Positions 10,012-20,193 of a stretch of DNA of 64,000 nt are shown here, piece after piece (positions within the stretch are counted from its first letter, which is position 1; every line of letters begins with the position of its first letter). The notes below the pieces were generated by a model. That model was not told the origin of the DNA. It ran no database searches and saw only the letters and a list, made by a program, of their open reading frames with translations. The stretch is from Corallochytrium limacisporum. Taxonomy: Eukaryota; Opisthokonta. Both the position numbers and the translations under genes were made by a program. The DNA is taken from the NCBI GenBank assembly GCA_002811645.1, contig PDIP01000028.1:127105-191104 (forward strand), given 5' to 3'.

Positions 10012-11109
10012 ATGGCCTCGTCAACATTAAGACAGACTGTTCAAAACCTGTCAAAGATGAGTGAGATCTACACTATCTTTGGTGCTCCAGGTAGTCCATA
10101 CACCCTGAAGGTGCGCGCGGCCTTTAGATATAGACACATTCCGTACCAATTCGTGATCATGGGTGGTATGTGGAAGAATGATGTCATGGCCAAAGTTAAG
10201 GTACCGGTGATCCCAGTAGTGAAGACTCCAGATGGCGAGTATATGAATGACTCAACACCTCTGCTACTCAAAATGGAGAAGCTCTACAGGCCCGGATTTA
10301 AATCTTTGGCCCCTGAACAATCCAACAATGCGGTTCATTTCCTTATTCACTTCTTGGAGGATTTCGCGGATGAATGGTGCACCAAGGGCATGTTCCACTG
10401 GCGATGGTTCCGAGAACGAGACGGACGCGATGCTGCGCGGTGGCTCGTAGCGGATCAAACACTGGGTCTGGTTGATCAGCAGAGCAGCGAGGCGCTCGCT
10501 AAAGATTTCTTTGAGCGCCAGACAGGCAGAAATCCTATTGTCGGTGTGACTCCAGCAAACCAGAATATGATTGAAACTACAATGTTCAAAGTGCTTGATG
10601 TCGTGGAGAGTCTGTGTACGGAAGCGGCCGGTGGACCTTACCTGTTCGGCACGGCGCCTACTCTCGCAGATTTTGCTCTGTATGGCCAGATTTCGCAGTT
10701 CATTGTCGATCTGACGATTATGGAAACCGTGCGAGAAAAATATCCATACAGCTACCGCTGGATTATGATTCTGGACGATGTTAGCGGTGTGGATGGGTCC
10801 GTGGCCAAGACAGTTGCGGAGATCCCAAAACCGACTATGGATCTGGTAGCATTGGCGGCAGAGGTATATCTGCCGTTTTTGAAAGCCAACGCCCTGGCTA
10901 TGCAAGCTGGAGAGAAGAGCTTTGAGTTCTCCGCCCGTGGTATGAACTACAAGCAGAACACGTTCAAGTACCAGGTTCGCTGCCTGCAGGATCTACGCCA
11001 ACGCTACTCTTCCCTGAATGAGACCGATCAGAAGGAACTATTGTCCGTCCTACCGAGCAATCTTCATACACTAGTGGAAGAGACCCTGGGCTCTCGAGCT
11101 AGGCTGTAG
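10012..11109 (+). CDS. Glutathione S-transferase-fold protein with C-terminal extension
   Basis: The 365-residue product carries an N-terminal thioredoxin-fold GST domain from about residue 16 (SEIYTIFGAPGSPYTLKV) to 95, including the cis-Pro region VPVIPVV and a NDSTPLLLKM segment like the Glu/Ser glutathione-contact motif. An all-helical GST_C domain follows (about 115-260), with LFGTAPTLADFALYG as its N-cap-type motif. About 100 further residues extend past the usual GST length. There is no Cys or clear catalytic Tyr at the usual N-terminal site (SPYT instead), so enzymatic activity is uncertain. The frame is open to 9934 from a TTG; I take the ATG at 10012, and a second ATG at 10057 sits directly before the GST fold. 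It converges with the ceramidase gene (100 bases between stops). Confidence 0.8.
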   Translation: MASSTLRQTVQNLSKMSEIYTIFGAPGSPYTLKVRAAFRYRHIPYQFVIMGGMWKNDVMAKVKVPVIPVVKTPDGEYMNDSTPLLLKMEKLYRPGFKSLAPEQSNNAVHFLIHFLEDFADEWCTKGMFHWRWFRERDGRDAARWLVADQTLGLVDQQSSEALAKDFFERQTGRNPIVGVTPANQNMIETTMFKVLDVVESLCTEAAGGPYLFGTAPTLADFALYGQISQFIVDLTIMETVREKYPYSYRWIMILDDVSGVDGSVAKTVAEIPKPTMDLVALAAEVYLPFLKANALAMQAGEKSFEFSARGMNYKQNTFKYQVRCLQDLRQRYSSLNETDQKELLSVLPSNLHTLVEETLGSRARL

Positions 11110-11209
11110 GTGATCCTTGTGCCTGCCCTTCTTTAGGAATACACCGTTACGTAGGACAGTCAAAACATGTAATGCCTTTTATATATGATGCAGCTGGGAT
11201 TGTTACCAT

Positions 11210-12247
11210 TTACTTTCGTCCGCGAGTCTTTCGCGTCGACGCAAGGCCGCTTTCGGCAGCAGCCCGGCGCTTTGGGAGCACACGCTCCGGCGATTCCGGC
11301 TCCAGCTCCTTCTTTGCTGATCGTGGAGGACTCTTTCGTGTCGGAGAGGCAGCACCGTTCCTGCTGCTTTTCTTTGGTGCAACATTGCTGGTGCTGCTTT
11401 TGGGGGCCGTGGACGCCTTCTTTGGCTTGATCAGCGGTCCCTTTGGTAGCTCCATGGTAGGAATGAGTCCATACCGGTAGACAATTTTCGCATCGGTACG
11501 TTTGAGGGCCCGCACGCGGACCACGCTCAGCAATACCACAGCGCCGTAGCTGCCGTAGCCGGTCAAACAGTGCCACCAGGCATGCAGCTCAAGGAAAGGT
11601 CCAAAGGGCTCGATTTCCGCCCGCAATGCCCGCAGTTCCTCACAGAAGATGTTGTCAATATTCCAGAGCAGGAAACCAGTGCCGTAAGCACTGACGCTGT
11701 AGTACATCAGCCGACGAGCATCCTCCATCTTCTTGGTCTTTGTGTGATCCACGCCCTGATAAGCCAACAACACGACACCGATTCCGTAGCACACAAAAAA
11801 GAACTCTGATATCTCCAGGTACATGTACCCAGCCCAGCTGACAACCACGTACGCCACCAAACCCACAGCCCATTTCTTCGATCTGTCGCTGAAAGCATTC
11901 GGCGGGTCCTTGTATGAGACACTACAGAATAGGAAGGCAGCGGCGGTGAAAATCATGGGGAATTCATCCATCATCTGCCCCTCCATAGACAGTGTACCGT
12001 GGAACCAAGCAGAACCGGCACCCGTAATCAGAATTGCCAGATACGCAAGATCGAATCGCGTCTCAAGACCGAGACGGCGCACCTCAAACATGCCATAGAT
12101 GGCTAGAGCCATGAAAGATAAATTAGTGATCGTGTTCCAGAACTCTGCAATGTAATGTGTCACCCGGTAATTGAACTCACACCAGTCCAGGTAGGCCGTC
12201 CGGGGGCCCCAGTACCAGTGCTGCTCTGCCTCCTCGAAATGCTTCAT
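11210..12247 (-). CDS. ACER: Alkaline ceramidase (ACER/Ypc1-Ydc1 family)
   Basis: This 345-residue multi-pass membrane enzyme should hydrolyse ceramide to sphingoid base and fatty acid in the ER/Golgi. The CREST-superfamily pattern is clear: DWCEFNY near residue 21, EFWNTITNLSF, the AWFHGTLSMEGQMMDEFP block with the conserved Ser/His/Asp residues, WNIDNIFC, and HAWWHCLTGYG with two His of the metal site. About seven hydrophobic segments lie between residues 30 and 265. The last 80 residues are a Lys/Arg/Ser/Pro-rich hydrophilic tail ending RKTRGRK, longer and more basic than in typical members. The ATG at 12247 sits 8 residues before the conserved HWYWGP start. Ceramide synthase, the opposing enzyme, is also in this window but not adjacent. 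Confidence 0.95.
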   Translation of the reverse strand: MKHFEEAEQHWYWGPRTAYLDWCEFNYRVTHYIAEFWNTITNLSFMALAIYGMFEVRRLGLETRFDLAYLAILITGAGSAWFHGTLSMEGQMMDEFPMIFTAAAFLFCSVSYKDPPNAFSDRSKKWAVGLVAYVVVSWAGYMYLEISEFFFVCYGIGVVLLAYQGVDHTKTKKMEDARRLMYYSVSAYGTGFLLWNIDNIFCEELRALRAEIEPFGPFLELHAWWHCLTGYGSYGAVVLLSVVRVRALKRTDAKIVYRYGLIPTMELPKGPLIKPKKASTAPKSSTSNVAPKKSSRNGAASPTRKSPPRSAKKELEPESPERVLPKRRAAAESGLASTRKTRGRK

Positions 12248-12818
12248 GGCGCTGTATCTTTCCTTAATCGACTGTTGTTATGAAGCCTTTCCAATACACA
12301 TCAGTTGATCCTCTGTGTGATATGATCCATCGGTCGCAAACTTCAAATACTCTTCTGGGGCCACGCTCTGCGCACTTTCGCAGAAGCCTCTGCGGGCCGA
12401 GGCAAAGCCCGCGATTTCCACCCGGGCACGTCGATGAGTGCCCTTTTCGTTCGCCTCCGCCGCACCGCAATAGCTGGGCGCTCGGGGCAACTCTTTTCTT
12501 TTTCTCTCCTTCCCGCCAAAAACCGGCCCCTAAAGGAATTATCGAAATTTTCAATTGCTAGTGTCTTTTGCGGACACAAATTGCGCGAAATACAGCGGGG
12601 TCCTTTCCCCCCCCCCAACCTCCCCTTGAGGGCACGATGGGGAGGGGAGTCGCTGGCAAGCCCGATCAATGACGCAGGTGGAGCAGAACGGGTCTCCTGC
12701 GGATGTTTAGCTCACGATGCGTTGTCATCATGACGCTATTGATATGTACACTCACACCAGCCCGTACAGGAATTTAAATGAGTCTATCTTCTTCATATTC
12801 GAGGAATCATGAGGATGC
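12248..12818. other. Divergent spacer between ACER and the HLTF/Rad5-like gene
   Basis: This 571-base spacer is the likely shared promoter region of two divergent genes. A 10-base C-run lies at 12607-12616. An ATG at 12809 lies just upstream of the HLTF-like start in another frame and is shortly followed by the true start. Confidence 0.5.
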
Positions 12819-15800
12819 ATGTCGTCGGAGCTTTCGACTGCGGGAAAGCACTCTCGAGGAATGGGAACGATTCTAGGCCGATCGGCTCCACAAATGCCTG
12901 ATAAGGCAGTGACTCAGGAACGAGATGGGGGTAAGAAAGATGAGAAGATCATGCATACACCAATGCGTGGTAAGACAATGACAAAGAAACGCAATCGAAG
13001 CAAGGAAAATGAGGAGATTATGGCTCCGTCGAAGCGTGGTACGGCGGTGAAGAAACGTGCTCATGGCAAGGAGAATGAGGAGAGCATCGTCAGAGATGAA
13101 TGGCAAATAAGCAAGCTCATGCATGCCAGATCTTTACCGGGTTATGTCATCATGAATATACAGGATCTGCCGCAGAGTGCGCAGATCCATAGCGGAGCAC
13201 CTAGTGTTAAGAAGAAGAAAATAGTCTACGCTCCAATGGAAGTCGATGAGGAGGAAGATCGCGAGGTTGAGTGTTGCGTCATCGAGTGTAATGTAGTCGG
13301 TGTTCAGTATTACACCGGCCTGTGTGATAAGGGCGAACATTTGCTCCTGGTGAGGGAACCCAACAACCCCCATGACAAGTGGGCAGTGAAAGCATGCAAC
13401 ATGAATGGGGTGCAGATTGGACACCTACCCAGAGCGTTAGTGGCGCATCTGGCACCGCTTATGGACGAAATGGTTGAAACGCTAAGGTTGGCACCATGTA
13501 CAAACCGGCCACCAGGTACATATGTAATGCCGATAAAGATCACTGTGTATTGTCCCATGTCCCGACTTCGTACAATCCAAGGTAAATTGGCATTGGCGCT
13601 CAACGCGTATGGCGTTAAGGACATTCGGATGGGTGACGGTAGTGGGTCAACGACGAGTCTGCGGCGGAGTGCCCTTGGGTCCATGGACAGCTCAGAAATG
13701 TTCACTCCCTTGGTCCCATGGGAATATCAGCAATACGTTCCGCAACCCAAACACATCACAACTTCAATGTATCTTCATCAGAGAATCGCGCTGTTGTGGA
13801 TGCAAAGAATGGAAATGTTTCGGCATGTGAAACAGGTTTACAAGGATATGGACCAAATTTTCCTTAGAAACGTAACCGACAAGGACATGCGTCCTGTGAT
13901 TCAGGGCTGGCAGGAACGGCACGGAATCTTCTACAACATTTCTAGCAATCAACCAACCCGCGAGAGTCCGCTTCTTCTACGCGGTGGCATTCTAGGAGAT
14001 GACATGGGACTTGGAAAGACGTTAGAGATCATCTCGTTAATCGTCTGGTCAATAGACAAACAACGAGAAGATCAAAGGGAAGGGGTCACGGGCCCGACCC
14101 TCGTGGTCGCCCCACTGTCGGTTTTGTCAAATTGGTCCAACCAAATTACGCAACACGTGTCCCAGTCGACCAATCTGCGGGTCCTTGTCCATCACGGTGC
14201 GACGAGAGCGAAGGCATATACATCTGATAAGAACAGGAAAGTGCTTGCTGAGACTGATGTAGTAATTACAAGCTACGAAACTTTGGCCTCGGACTTTGCT
14301 GGTGGTCGAAGGGAAGAGAAGAGTACTGTATCGAGTGGCCTCTACAAGACAGAATACACAGGAGGCTTCTTCCGCGTCATACTCGATGAAGCACACATCA
14401 TTCGAAACCTCCACAGTCAACGTACGAAGGCATGCATTGCAGTGCCTGCGAGTCGTCGTTGGTGTGTAACTGGGACGGTAATGCTGAATAGCATCAACGA
14501 TGCGCAAGCCCTTTTCGCCTTCCTTCGCCTGAAACCGTGGTGTGAGGATGGCTTCTGGACGCATAAGATCGGTGCTCCTTGTAGAATGGGGATCGCAGAT
14601 GGGTTCCATTGGGTTCAGTGCTTAATGCGCACCTACTGCCTTCGCCGTCACAAGAACATGATGATTCCAGGAAGGGATGGAGGATCTGAGCAGCCCCTTG
14701 TTGACTTACCATCCAAGACGATCCGGGTACAGTCTATTGACCTAAACGAGCAAGAGATGGAATGGTACACCACGGTGTGGGAGCAGGTCTTAGATACTCT
14801 GAGTGCCATGGCAGAAGGGCGTGCTTCTGGTAAGCAGCCTACCGTGAGCCCTATGACCGCTGTTCTGGTGTATCTAACTCGTCTGCGGCAGTTGTGTTGC
14901 TCAATGGCTCTCCTACCGCATGCAATGAGGCAGTCCCTGCTGCGGGGACGGAATGTAAAGCTGCTGGAAGATGTCACTCAGCAATGGCTCATGCTTGAAA
15001 GAACCCAGGGCAAGGAATTTGCTGAAAAGATGCGAGATGCATTGATGAAGAGCGCAGATGAAGACGAATGTGTTATTTGTCTGGAACTGGGCAGTACCGT
15101 GATTACTCCATGTGGCCATTGCTACCATAAGCCCTGTATCATGGAATCGCTGAATGTCAAGGAATCTTGTCCCTTGTGCCGTACCCCGGTCACACAGAAC
15201 GATCTGCTGGAGAAACCAGTTGACGTGGAAGACCTTGATAGGGCACGCGAGGAGGAGCAGGCGAAGTCTTCAGAGCGCGAGAGGCGTGTAAGGGAGGAAC
15301 CAAGTTCCAAATTACTCGCTGGTCTCAAATACGTTCAAGAACACCAAAAACGAGACCAGATCATCGTCTTTTCTTCATTCCGAACCTTCCTGGATCTCTT
15401 CAGCGATGTGCTACACGAGCACGAGATCCGGCATGGCATGATTGTTGGCAGCATGAACCTTAAAGAACGCGAACGCAACCTACAGCATTTTCAGGATGGT
15501 ACTTCACGCGTTCTGTTGATCAGCCTCAAGGCGGGCAGTCTCGGCATGAATCTCGTGACCGCAAACCACGTCCTTCTCATGGACCCGTGGTGGAATGTTG
15601 CCGCGGAGGAACAGGCCATTGACCGCGTTCACCGTCTCGGACAGCACAAGGATGTGCATGTCACGCGCTTCTGTGCAGCAGGCACTATCGAAGATCGCAT
15701 TCTCGATGTCCAGTGGATCAAGAATCGCAGTATTCGGTCTGTCTACTCTGGGCGGAAGAAATCAAGGACAGACCTTGTCAAGGAACGGCAGGCGCTGATG

Positions 15801-15863
15801 GGCGCGCTTTTTGGGGACAACATTGTCCAAAAAGTATTCGGTCAAGAACGAACTCGAAGATAG
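12819..15863 (+). CDS. HLTF: HIRAN-SNF2-RING helicase/ubiquitin ligase (HLTF/Rad5 family)
   Basis: The 1014-residue protein has the full Rad5/HLTF layout, so it should act in DNA-damage tolerance: fork remodelling by its translocase and PCNA poly-ubiquitination by its RING. The HIRAN domain (about residues 149-235; VVGVQYYTG, REPNNPHDKWAV, IGHLPR) binds 3' DNA ends. The SNF2 ATPase shows GDDMGLGKT near residue 395 and the DEAH box LDEAHIIRN near 522. A C3HC4 RING (CVICLEL, then CGHCYHKPC, CPLC) is inserted from about residue 751, before the helicase C lobe (IIVFSSFRTFLDLF, SLKAGSLGMNL, DRVHRLGQ). The N-terminal 95 residues carry imperfect basic repeats with KKR and KENEE, likely nuclear targeting. 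It converges with the aconitase-like gene. Confidence 0.95.
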   Translation: MSSELSTAGKHSRGMGTILGRSAPQMPDKAVTQERDGGKKDEKIMHTPMRGKTMTKKRNRSKENEEIMAPSKRGTAVKKRAHGKENEESIVRDEWQISKLMHARSLPGYVIMNIQDLPQSAQIHSGAPSVKKKKIVYAPMEVDEEEDREVECCVIECNVVGVQYYTGLCDKGEHLLLVREPNNPHDKWAVKACNMNGVQIGHLPRALVAHLAPLMDEMVETLRLAPCTNRPPGTYVMPIKITVYCPMSRLRTIQGKLALALNAYGVKDIRMGDGSGSTTSLRRSALGSMDSSEMFTPLVPWEYQQYVPQPKHITTSMYLHQRIALLWMQRMEMFRHVKQVYKDMDQIFLRNVTDKDMRPVIQGWQERHGIFYNISSNQPTRESPLLLRGGILGDDMGLGKTLEIISLIVWSIDKQREDQREGVTGPTLVVAPLSVLSNWSNQITQHVSQSTNLRVLVHHGATRAKAYTSDKNRKVLAETDVVITSYETLASDFAGGRREEKSTVSSGLYKTEYTGGFFRVILDEAHIIRNLHSQRTKACIAVPASRRWCVTGTVMLNSINDAQALFAFLRLKPWCEDGFWTHKIGAPCRMGIADGFHWVQCLMRTYCLRRHKNMMIPGRDGGSEQPLVDLPSKTIRVQSIDLNEQEMEWYTTVWEQVLDTLSAMAEGRASGKQPTVSPMTAVLVYLTRLRQLCCSMALLPHAMRQSLLRGRNVKLLEDVTQQWLMLERTQGKEFAEKMRDALMKSADEDECVICLELGSTVITPCGHCYHKPCIMESLNVKESCPLCRTPVTQNDLLEKPVDVEDLDRAREEEQAKSSERERRVREEPSSKLLAGLKYVQEHQKRDQIIVFSSFRTFLDLFSDVLHEHEIRHGMIVGSMNLKERERNLQHFQDGTSRVLLISLKAGSLGMNLVTANHVLLMDPWWNVAAEEQAIDRVHRLGQHKDVHVTRFCAAGTIEDRILDVQWIKNRSIRSVYSGRKKSRTDLVKERQALMGALFGDNIVQKVFGQERTRR

Positions 15864-16395
15864 ACATGTGTAAGAATTTATGTGGTTAGTTTAATTAGAT
15901 ATTTGTTACTTTACGAATGATTCTTTAGGACGAATGCAAACAATGTTGACTACGAAAACAATTCAGAGAATGCTTTGCCGAATATGGGTTTGGCTGCGGT
16001 TGGTTCACGCCTGGTGAACGCTGCATCGTCGGCTGACGACTGCAGACAGGGGACCATCGCGGACTTTTCTGTGTTAGAGATGTGGAAGTGAACTATCGCA
16101 GAGCCCACTGATATGGAAGTAAATGGTTTGGTGTTGATGTTCAGCACGGGAACATGCAAAGATGGATTGGGGATACTAGGAAAGGCCGATTGCCGAGGTA
16201 ATTGATTTACGGTCAAAGGGCTGGTCAGAAAATACTAAACATTTTGAAGGGAGAACGAAGCAAATGAGCTGCCAAGATGGATTCGGCGGGGTTGGGATGA
16301 CGATCATCTGAAGATAGTGCAGGTCCTGCAGTCCAATCATAGGCTAGCTACAGAAGTTCTAGGTTCTGGCCTTCTGATGGAGTTCCTTGTCTTTC
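15864..16395. other. Convergent spacer between HLTF and the aconitase-like gene
   Basis: This 532-base spacer must contain both 3' UTRs. I see no gene; an 88-codon minus-strand frame at 15950-16216 opens only from a TTG and resembles nothing. Confidence 0.5.
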
Positions 16396-19300
16396 TCACT
16401 GTAGCTCGTTCAAGGGGGCAATCTGGTTGATGTAAACACCTACCATGCCATTGTTGAAGATAAGGTGCCACTCCCACGGCTTGAACACCGCCGGAGAGAC
16501 AGCAAAGGTATACTCCTGCGCGTTGGATGACACCAGCACCGACCAGGGTTCGTCGTCAGTGGAACCTTTCCAACGGCGAGGAAGCTCCAGAGTGAAGGTC
16601 TCAAAGCCGGAGACACCCAAACTTTCAGCGCTGGTGCCATCGGTGAAGAGCAGCGGTAGAATGCCGTAGGCGATCAGCCCCTTGCGGAAGTCCTCACCGA
16701 AAGACTGAGCAATGATGGCCCGCACACCGAGCTCCCGGCATGACTTGACCGCCCACTCACGGCAATTTCGCATGCCAAAGTCACGGCCACCAAGAATAAT
16801 TACATCGACATCTTCGCGGCGGTATCGGGCAGCCGCTTCGTGAATGGGCATGACTTCACCAGTTGGCAGATGCATAGTTTTGCCAGCTATGTTCTGGCTT
16901 TCGTTTGCAGCAGAATTAGTGGCATCGTTTCTACCACTGTAATGGCCACGGGGACTGCCGTAAGAGTCACTCTGACCCGTAGGCATGCTGTAGTAGCCGC
17001 TAGCATTTGCACCGGTCCATTGCTGACGCTGATTGGAGGAAATGTGCTGATGATGTTGCTCTTGCATAAGTAGCCGATTGCGAACAATGGCACTGGCAAA
17101 GGCAGCACGGATCATCACCTCGTGGTTCGCACGACGACTACCATAGGAGCCGTATTGTCGATTCTGTAGACCGAGCGACTTGAGGTATAAACCACTCGCA
17201 CTCTGTCGACGAATCATGCCTGCCGGAGAGATGGCGTCACAGGTCACACTGTCACCAGCAAAAAGCAGGCAACGTGCCCGCCGGAAAAGACGGTTGACCA
17301 TCAGTGCTTCGGAAGAGCTCCGGCCAGCCATGCCGTCAAAACCAAGTTGACGAACCGCGCCACGACTTGGACGCAATTCTGTGGATTCCGGATCCCAGGG
17401 ATACATTTCGAAGCGTGGGCACTGCAGAGAGTCCCATAGGCGGGTGCCTTCTGCGATGCGGCAGGACAGGTCCTCGACCAGCGAGGGCACTACCACGGCC
17501 GATTCCACCGCGCGAATCTCCTCACGAGACGGCCATAGGTCTGCCAGGAACACTGGCTCGCCGGTCTCCGCGTCAAAACCAAGTGGATCGGTGGCAAAAT
17601 TAATGTTTACGGTGCCAGCCAGAGCGTAGGCTACGACTAAAGGTGGTGATACGAGGTATGCTCCTCGAGTGGACGGATGTACGCGGCGTTCGAGCTTCCG
17701 GTTACCGGAGAGAATACTCACGGCCACGATGCTTTCCTTGGCGATCGTTTCATCGACTTCAGGCATTAGCGGAGCGGTCTCGCTGCGGCATACAGCGCAG
17801 CCAAAACCGGCATTGTGGAAGCCAAGTTGTTCCAAGTGGCGCAGAACTCCGGAATCTTCCAGGTACGACTGCACAGTACCGCCGCCAGGGGCAAGCTGTA
17901 GACGAATGTGCGGCAAGGGCTTGAGACCGCGCTGGAGGGCAGCTTTGGCAAGAAGACCAGCACCGAGCATGACGGTTGGATTGGACGCGTTGGTACACGC
18001 ACTGATGGCCGCAATCACGACACTACCGTGCCTCAAGTGCACGGGGCGCTCAATGTTCTTCTTGCCCGTCCAGAGAGTGAGTTTCTTCTTGCCATCCTCC
18101 AGAGTCTCCTGCTGAAATTCCTCAAGATATTGAGGTACCTGGCTGGCAGTCATGCAGCGACTGCGAAATTCCTCGGGCAAACAAACGACAGTGTCCAGGC
18201 GTTCGTCATCCACACCAAAACCAATCTGTGGATTTGGGTCCGTAAGTGCCTTTAGGAAGGTCTCCTGCATGTCTGTCACGGCAATACGATCCAGAGAGCG
18301 ACGGGGACCACTGCAAGTGGGCTGCACCTCAGTAAGGTCTACCATCTCCAGGCGGGTGTAACGATGACTCAGTTCGTCCGCGGTCTCAGTCTTCAGGTCC
18401 TTTTGGCTCCTGTACAGGCCCAGACACTTGAGTAGGTCCTTCACAATATCAACACTCTCCCACGGAGAGGACGCATCGGTAGCATCGTCCATCTGTGAAG
18501 TGGCCGAACTTCTAGATCCAGCGCAAGAGCCCACAATCTCGCTAAAGCTGGAATCGCCCTTGCTGTTCCCGAGCACAACCCAGTGGCGTTTCTTTGTGGC
18601 CAGGCGACTCTGTTGCAAATGCTGTGATGCAATGTCGTCGAATGGGAAGAAGGCGATCTGTGCGTCGTACTCTCCACACATGTGTGCCACAGTACATCGG
18701 TCAGCCACGCTCAGATTGCTCACACCAGGACCAACAAACTCAACAATAGCCCCATTCAAGGATTTGATCTTCAGACGCTTGGTTATGGCAAGTACAATGT
18801 CTGTGGAGGTCGCCAGTGGATCTACGTCGCCGTGCAGGTAGACGCCGACCACATCACGTATGGACAAAGGCAAAGACAGACCGAACATTGCCATTTCTGC
18901 GTCCAAAGATCCCACAGACCAAGCCAGCTCACCCAATCCGTTGATCAGACCGACGTGGCTGGCATTGCCGACCAGAATATCAGGGTACAGGAACGCATCT
19001 TTGGAGTTCCCGTTATTGCTGTTCCCGAAGGACCCACTCTTACGCAGACGGCTCGTTAGTACTCCAGCCAGGTCACTGGTACCGCCAACGCCCACCTCGC
19101 CGCTGCCTGTGCGGATAGAGCCGGCATTGCTCACTGACGTGCGATTCATTACAACCTGTGCCATGCGCTCCAAATTTACCTGGTGCACAATACCGCAGTC
19201 GGGAGGTGTGACGTTCACGTTTTCCATCTGCCGACTGGCCCACTTCAGCAGACGGTACATCTCCTTGCTCTGCTCAAAGTTTGCAAGCTGGGCACGGGTC

Positions 19301-20193
19301 ATAGCGGCCTGGAGGGTGGTTTTGTCCTGTAGCGGACGTGGAATGTCTTCGATCTGTCCAGTACTCCCCTTGACATTCCGATCACGACGGGAGGGGGACG
19401 AGTACATCCCACTGTCTTCATTGACGGATCCCATGTGACTTGAGTCTTCATAGTCGCCACCAAAGGAATAGTTTGAGGAGCGGTCACTGGCCCTGCTCCG
19501 TGTGCCAGTGGAACGGTGAGTCTGGGAGCCTCCAACACTGGAGCCTCCTCCGACACTGCTGGTTTCACTGCCTCCACCCATAACGCTACCTTTCTTGGTT
19601 GCACCACTGCCGCCGTCGAGGAGAATTTCTGTGGGGATCACCGGACGGATGGTACTGACATCGCCACCCTGCCTGCCCACTTCCTCCCGAATAACAGCGA
19701 TGTCCATGATGGCATTTACGGCTGCATAGTCCTGCATGACCACCTGTGAAGGAGGGATGGCCAGATCGATAGTGTGTCTTACGTCCTTGGCGGTGATCAC
19801 TCCTGAGGACGCGCTGCTTTCTCTTGCTGCACTTACGGCGGCGACGTGCTTTTCCCAATTGAGCAGGCGCTGGATGTCAGGATGATTTTTTACCTCTCCA
19901 ACTGATGGGGCATGGGTTGGATCCAGACCACCGCTGCTCATTGTCGCAAGCAATTCGTTAGCCACCCGGCGCACAGTAGCCTCTAGAATGATCTTGAGCA
20001 CATACGGATAGTTCTTGAGCTTGTCCGCGCCACCAACAATCGTCTCTAAGTCGATGTGATGGACCTCAATCTTCTGTCGCTTGACGATGGTGACTGATCC
20101 GCTCTTGGTCAATTTGTGTGTGCTCGACCTAGGAGTGGTAGCTTCCCTCGTAAGGGCTACTGTCCGCTCGAAGCTACCGCACAGCTTCGTCAT
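16396..20193 (-). CDS. Divergent cytosolic aconitase / iron-regulatory-protein-like protein with altered active site
   Basis: This 1265-residue protein aligns over its whole length with cytosolic aconitase/IRP1 (about 890 residues) but has long Ser/Gly/Asn-rich insertions near 200-290, 352-398, 540-580 and 1045-1105. All three Fe-S cluster cysteines are kept: Cys733 in ACTNASNP, and Cys799 and Cys802 in a CxxC. Several catalytic positions are changed: the Asp-His pair reads Asp193-Gly194, VGTDSH reads VGNASH (408-413), the catalytic Ser of GSSR is Asn1143 (MRNCREW), and TDHISP reads CDAISP (985-990). The Arg residues equivalent to IRP1 Arg536, Arg541 and Arg780 (Arg832, Arg837, Arg1145) appear retained. 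I infer that it binds a cluster but is not a normal aconitase; an IRP-like regulatory or RNA-binding role is possible, not shown. Confidence 0.88.
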   Translation of the reverse strand: MTKLCGSFERTVALTREATTPRSSTHKLTKSGSVTIVKRQKIEVHHIDLETIVGGADKLKNYPYVLKIILEATVRRVANELLATMSSGGLDPTHAPSVGEVKNHPDIQRLLNWEKHVAAVSAARESSASSGVITAKDVRHTIDLAIPPSQVVMQDYAAVNAIMDIAVIREEVGRQGGDVSTIRPVIPTEILLDGGSGATKKGSVMGGGSETSSVGGGSSVGGSQTHRSTGTRSRASDRSSNYSFGGDYEDSSHMGSVNEDSGMYSSPSRRDRNVKGSTGQIEDIPRPLQDKTTLQAAMTRAQLANFEQSKEMYRLLKWASRQMENVNVTPPDCGIVHQVNLERMAQVVMNRTSVSNAGSIRTGSGEVGVGGTSDLAGVLTSRLRKSGSFGNSNNGNSKDAFLYPDILVGNASHVGLINGLGELAWSVGSLDAEMAMFGLSLPLSIRDVVGVYLHGDVDPLATSTDIVLAITKRLKIKSLNGAIVEFVGPGVSNLSVADRCTVAHMCGEYDAQIAFFPFDDIASQHLQQSRLATKKRHWVVLGNSKGDSSFSEIVGSCAGSRSSATSQMDDATDASSPWESVDIVKDLLKCLGLYRSQKDLKTETADELSHRYTRLEMVDLTEVQPTCSGPRRSLDRIAVTDMQETFLKALTDPNPQIGFGVDDERLDTVVCLPEEFRSRCMTASQVPQYLEEFQQETLEDGKKKLTLWTGKKNIERPVHLRHGSVVIAAISACTNASNPTVMLGAGLLAKAALQRGLKPLPHIRLQLAPGGGTVQSYLEDSGVLRHLEQLGFHNAGFGCAVCRSETAPLMPEVDETIAKESIVAVSILSGNRKLERRVHPSTRGAYLVSPPLVVAYALAGTVNINFATDPLGFDAETGEPVFLADLWPSREEIRAVESAVVVPSLVEDLSCRIAEGTRLWDSLQCPRFEMYPWDPESTELRPSRGAVRQLGFDGMAGRSSSEALMVNRLFRRARCLLFAGDSVTCDAISPAGMIRRQSASGLYLKSLGLQNRQYGSYGSRRANHEVMIRAAFASAIVRNRLLMQEQHHQHISSNQRQQWTGANASGYYSMPTGQSDSYGSPRGHYSGRNDATNSAANESQNIAGKTMHLPTGEVMPIHEAAARYRREDVDVIILGGRDFGMRNCREWAVKSCRELGVRAIIAQSFGEDFRKGLIAYGILPLLFTDGTSAESLGVSGFETFTLELPRRWKGSTDDEPWSVLVSSNAQEYTFAVSPAVFKPWEWHLIFNNGMVGVYINQIAPLNELQ

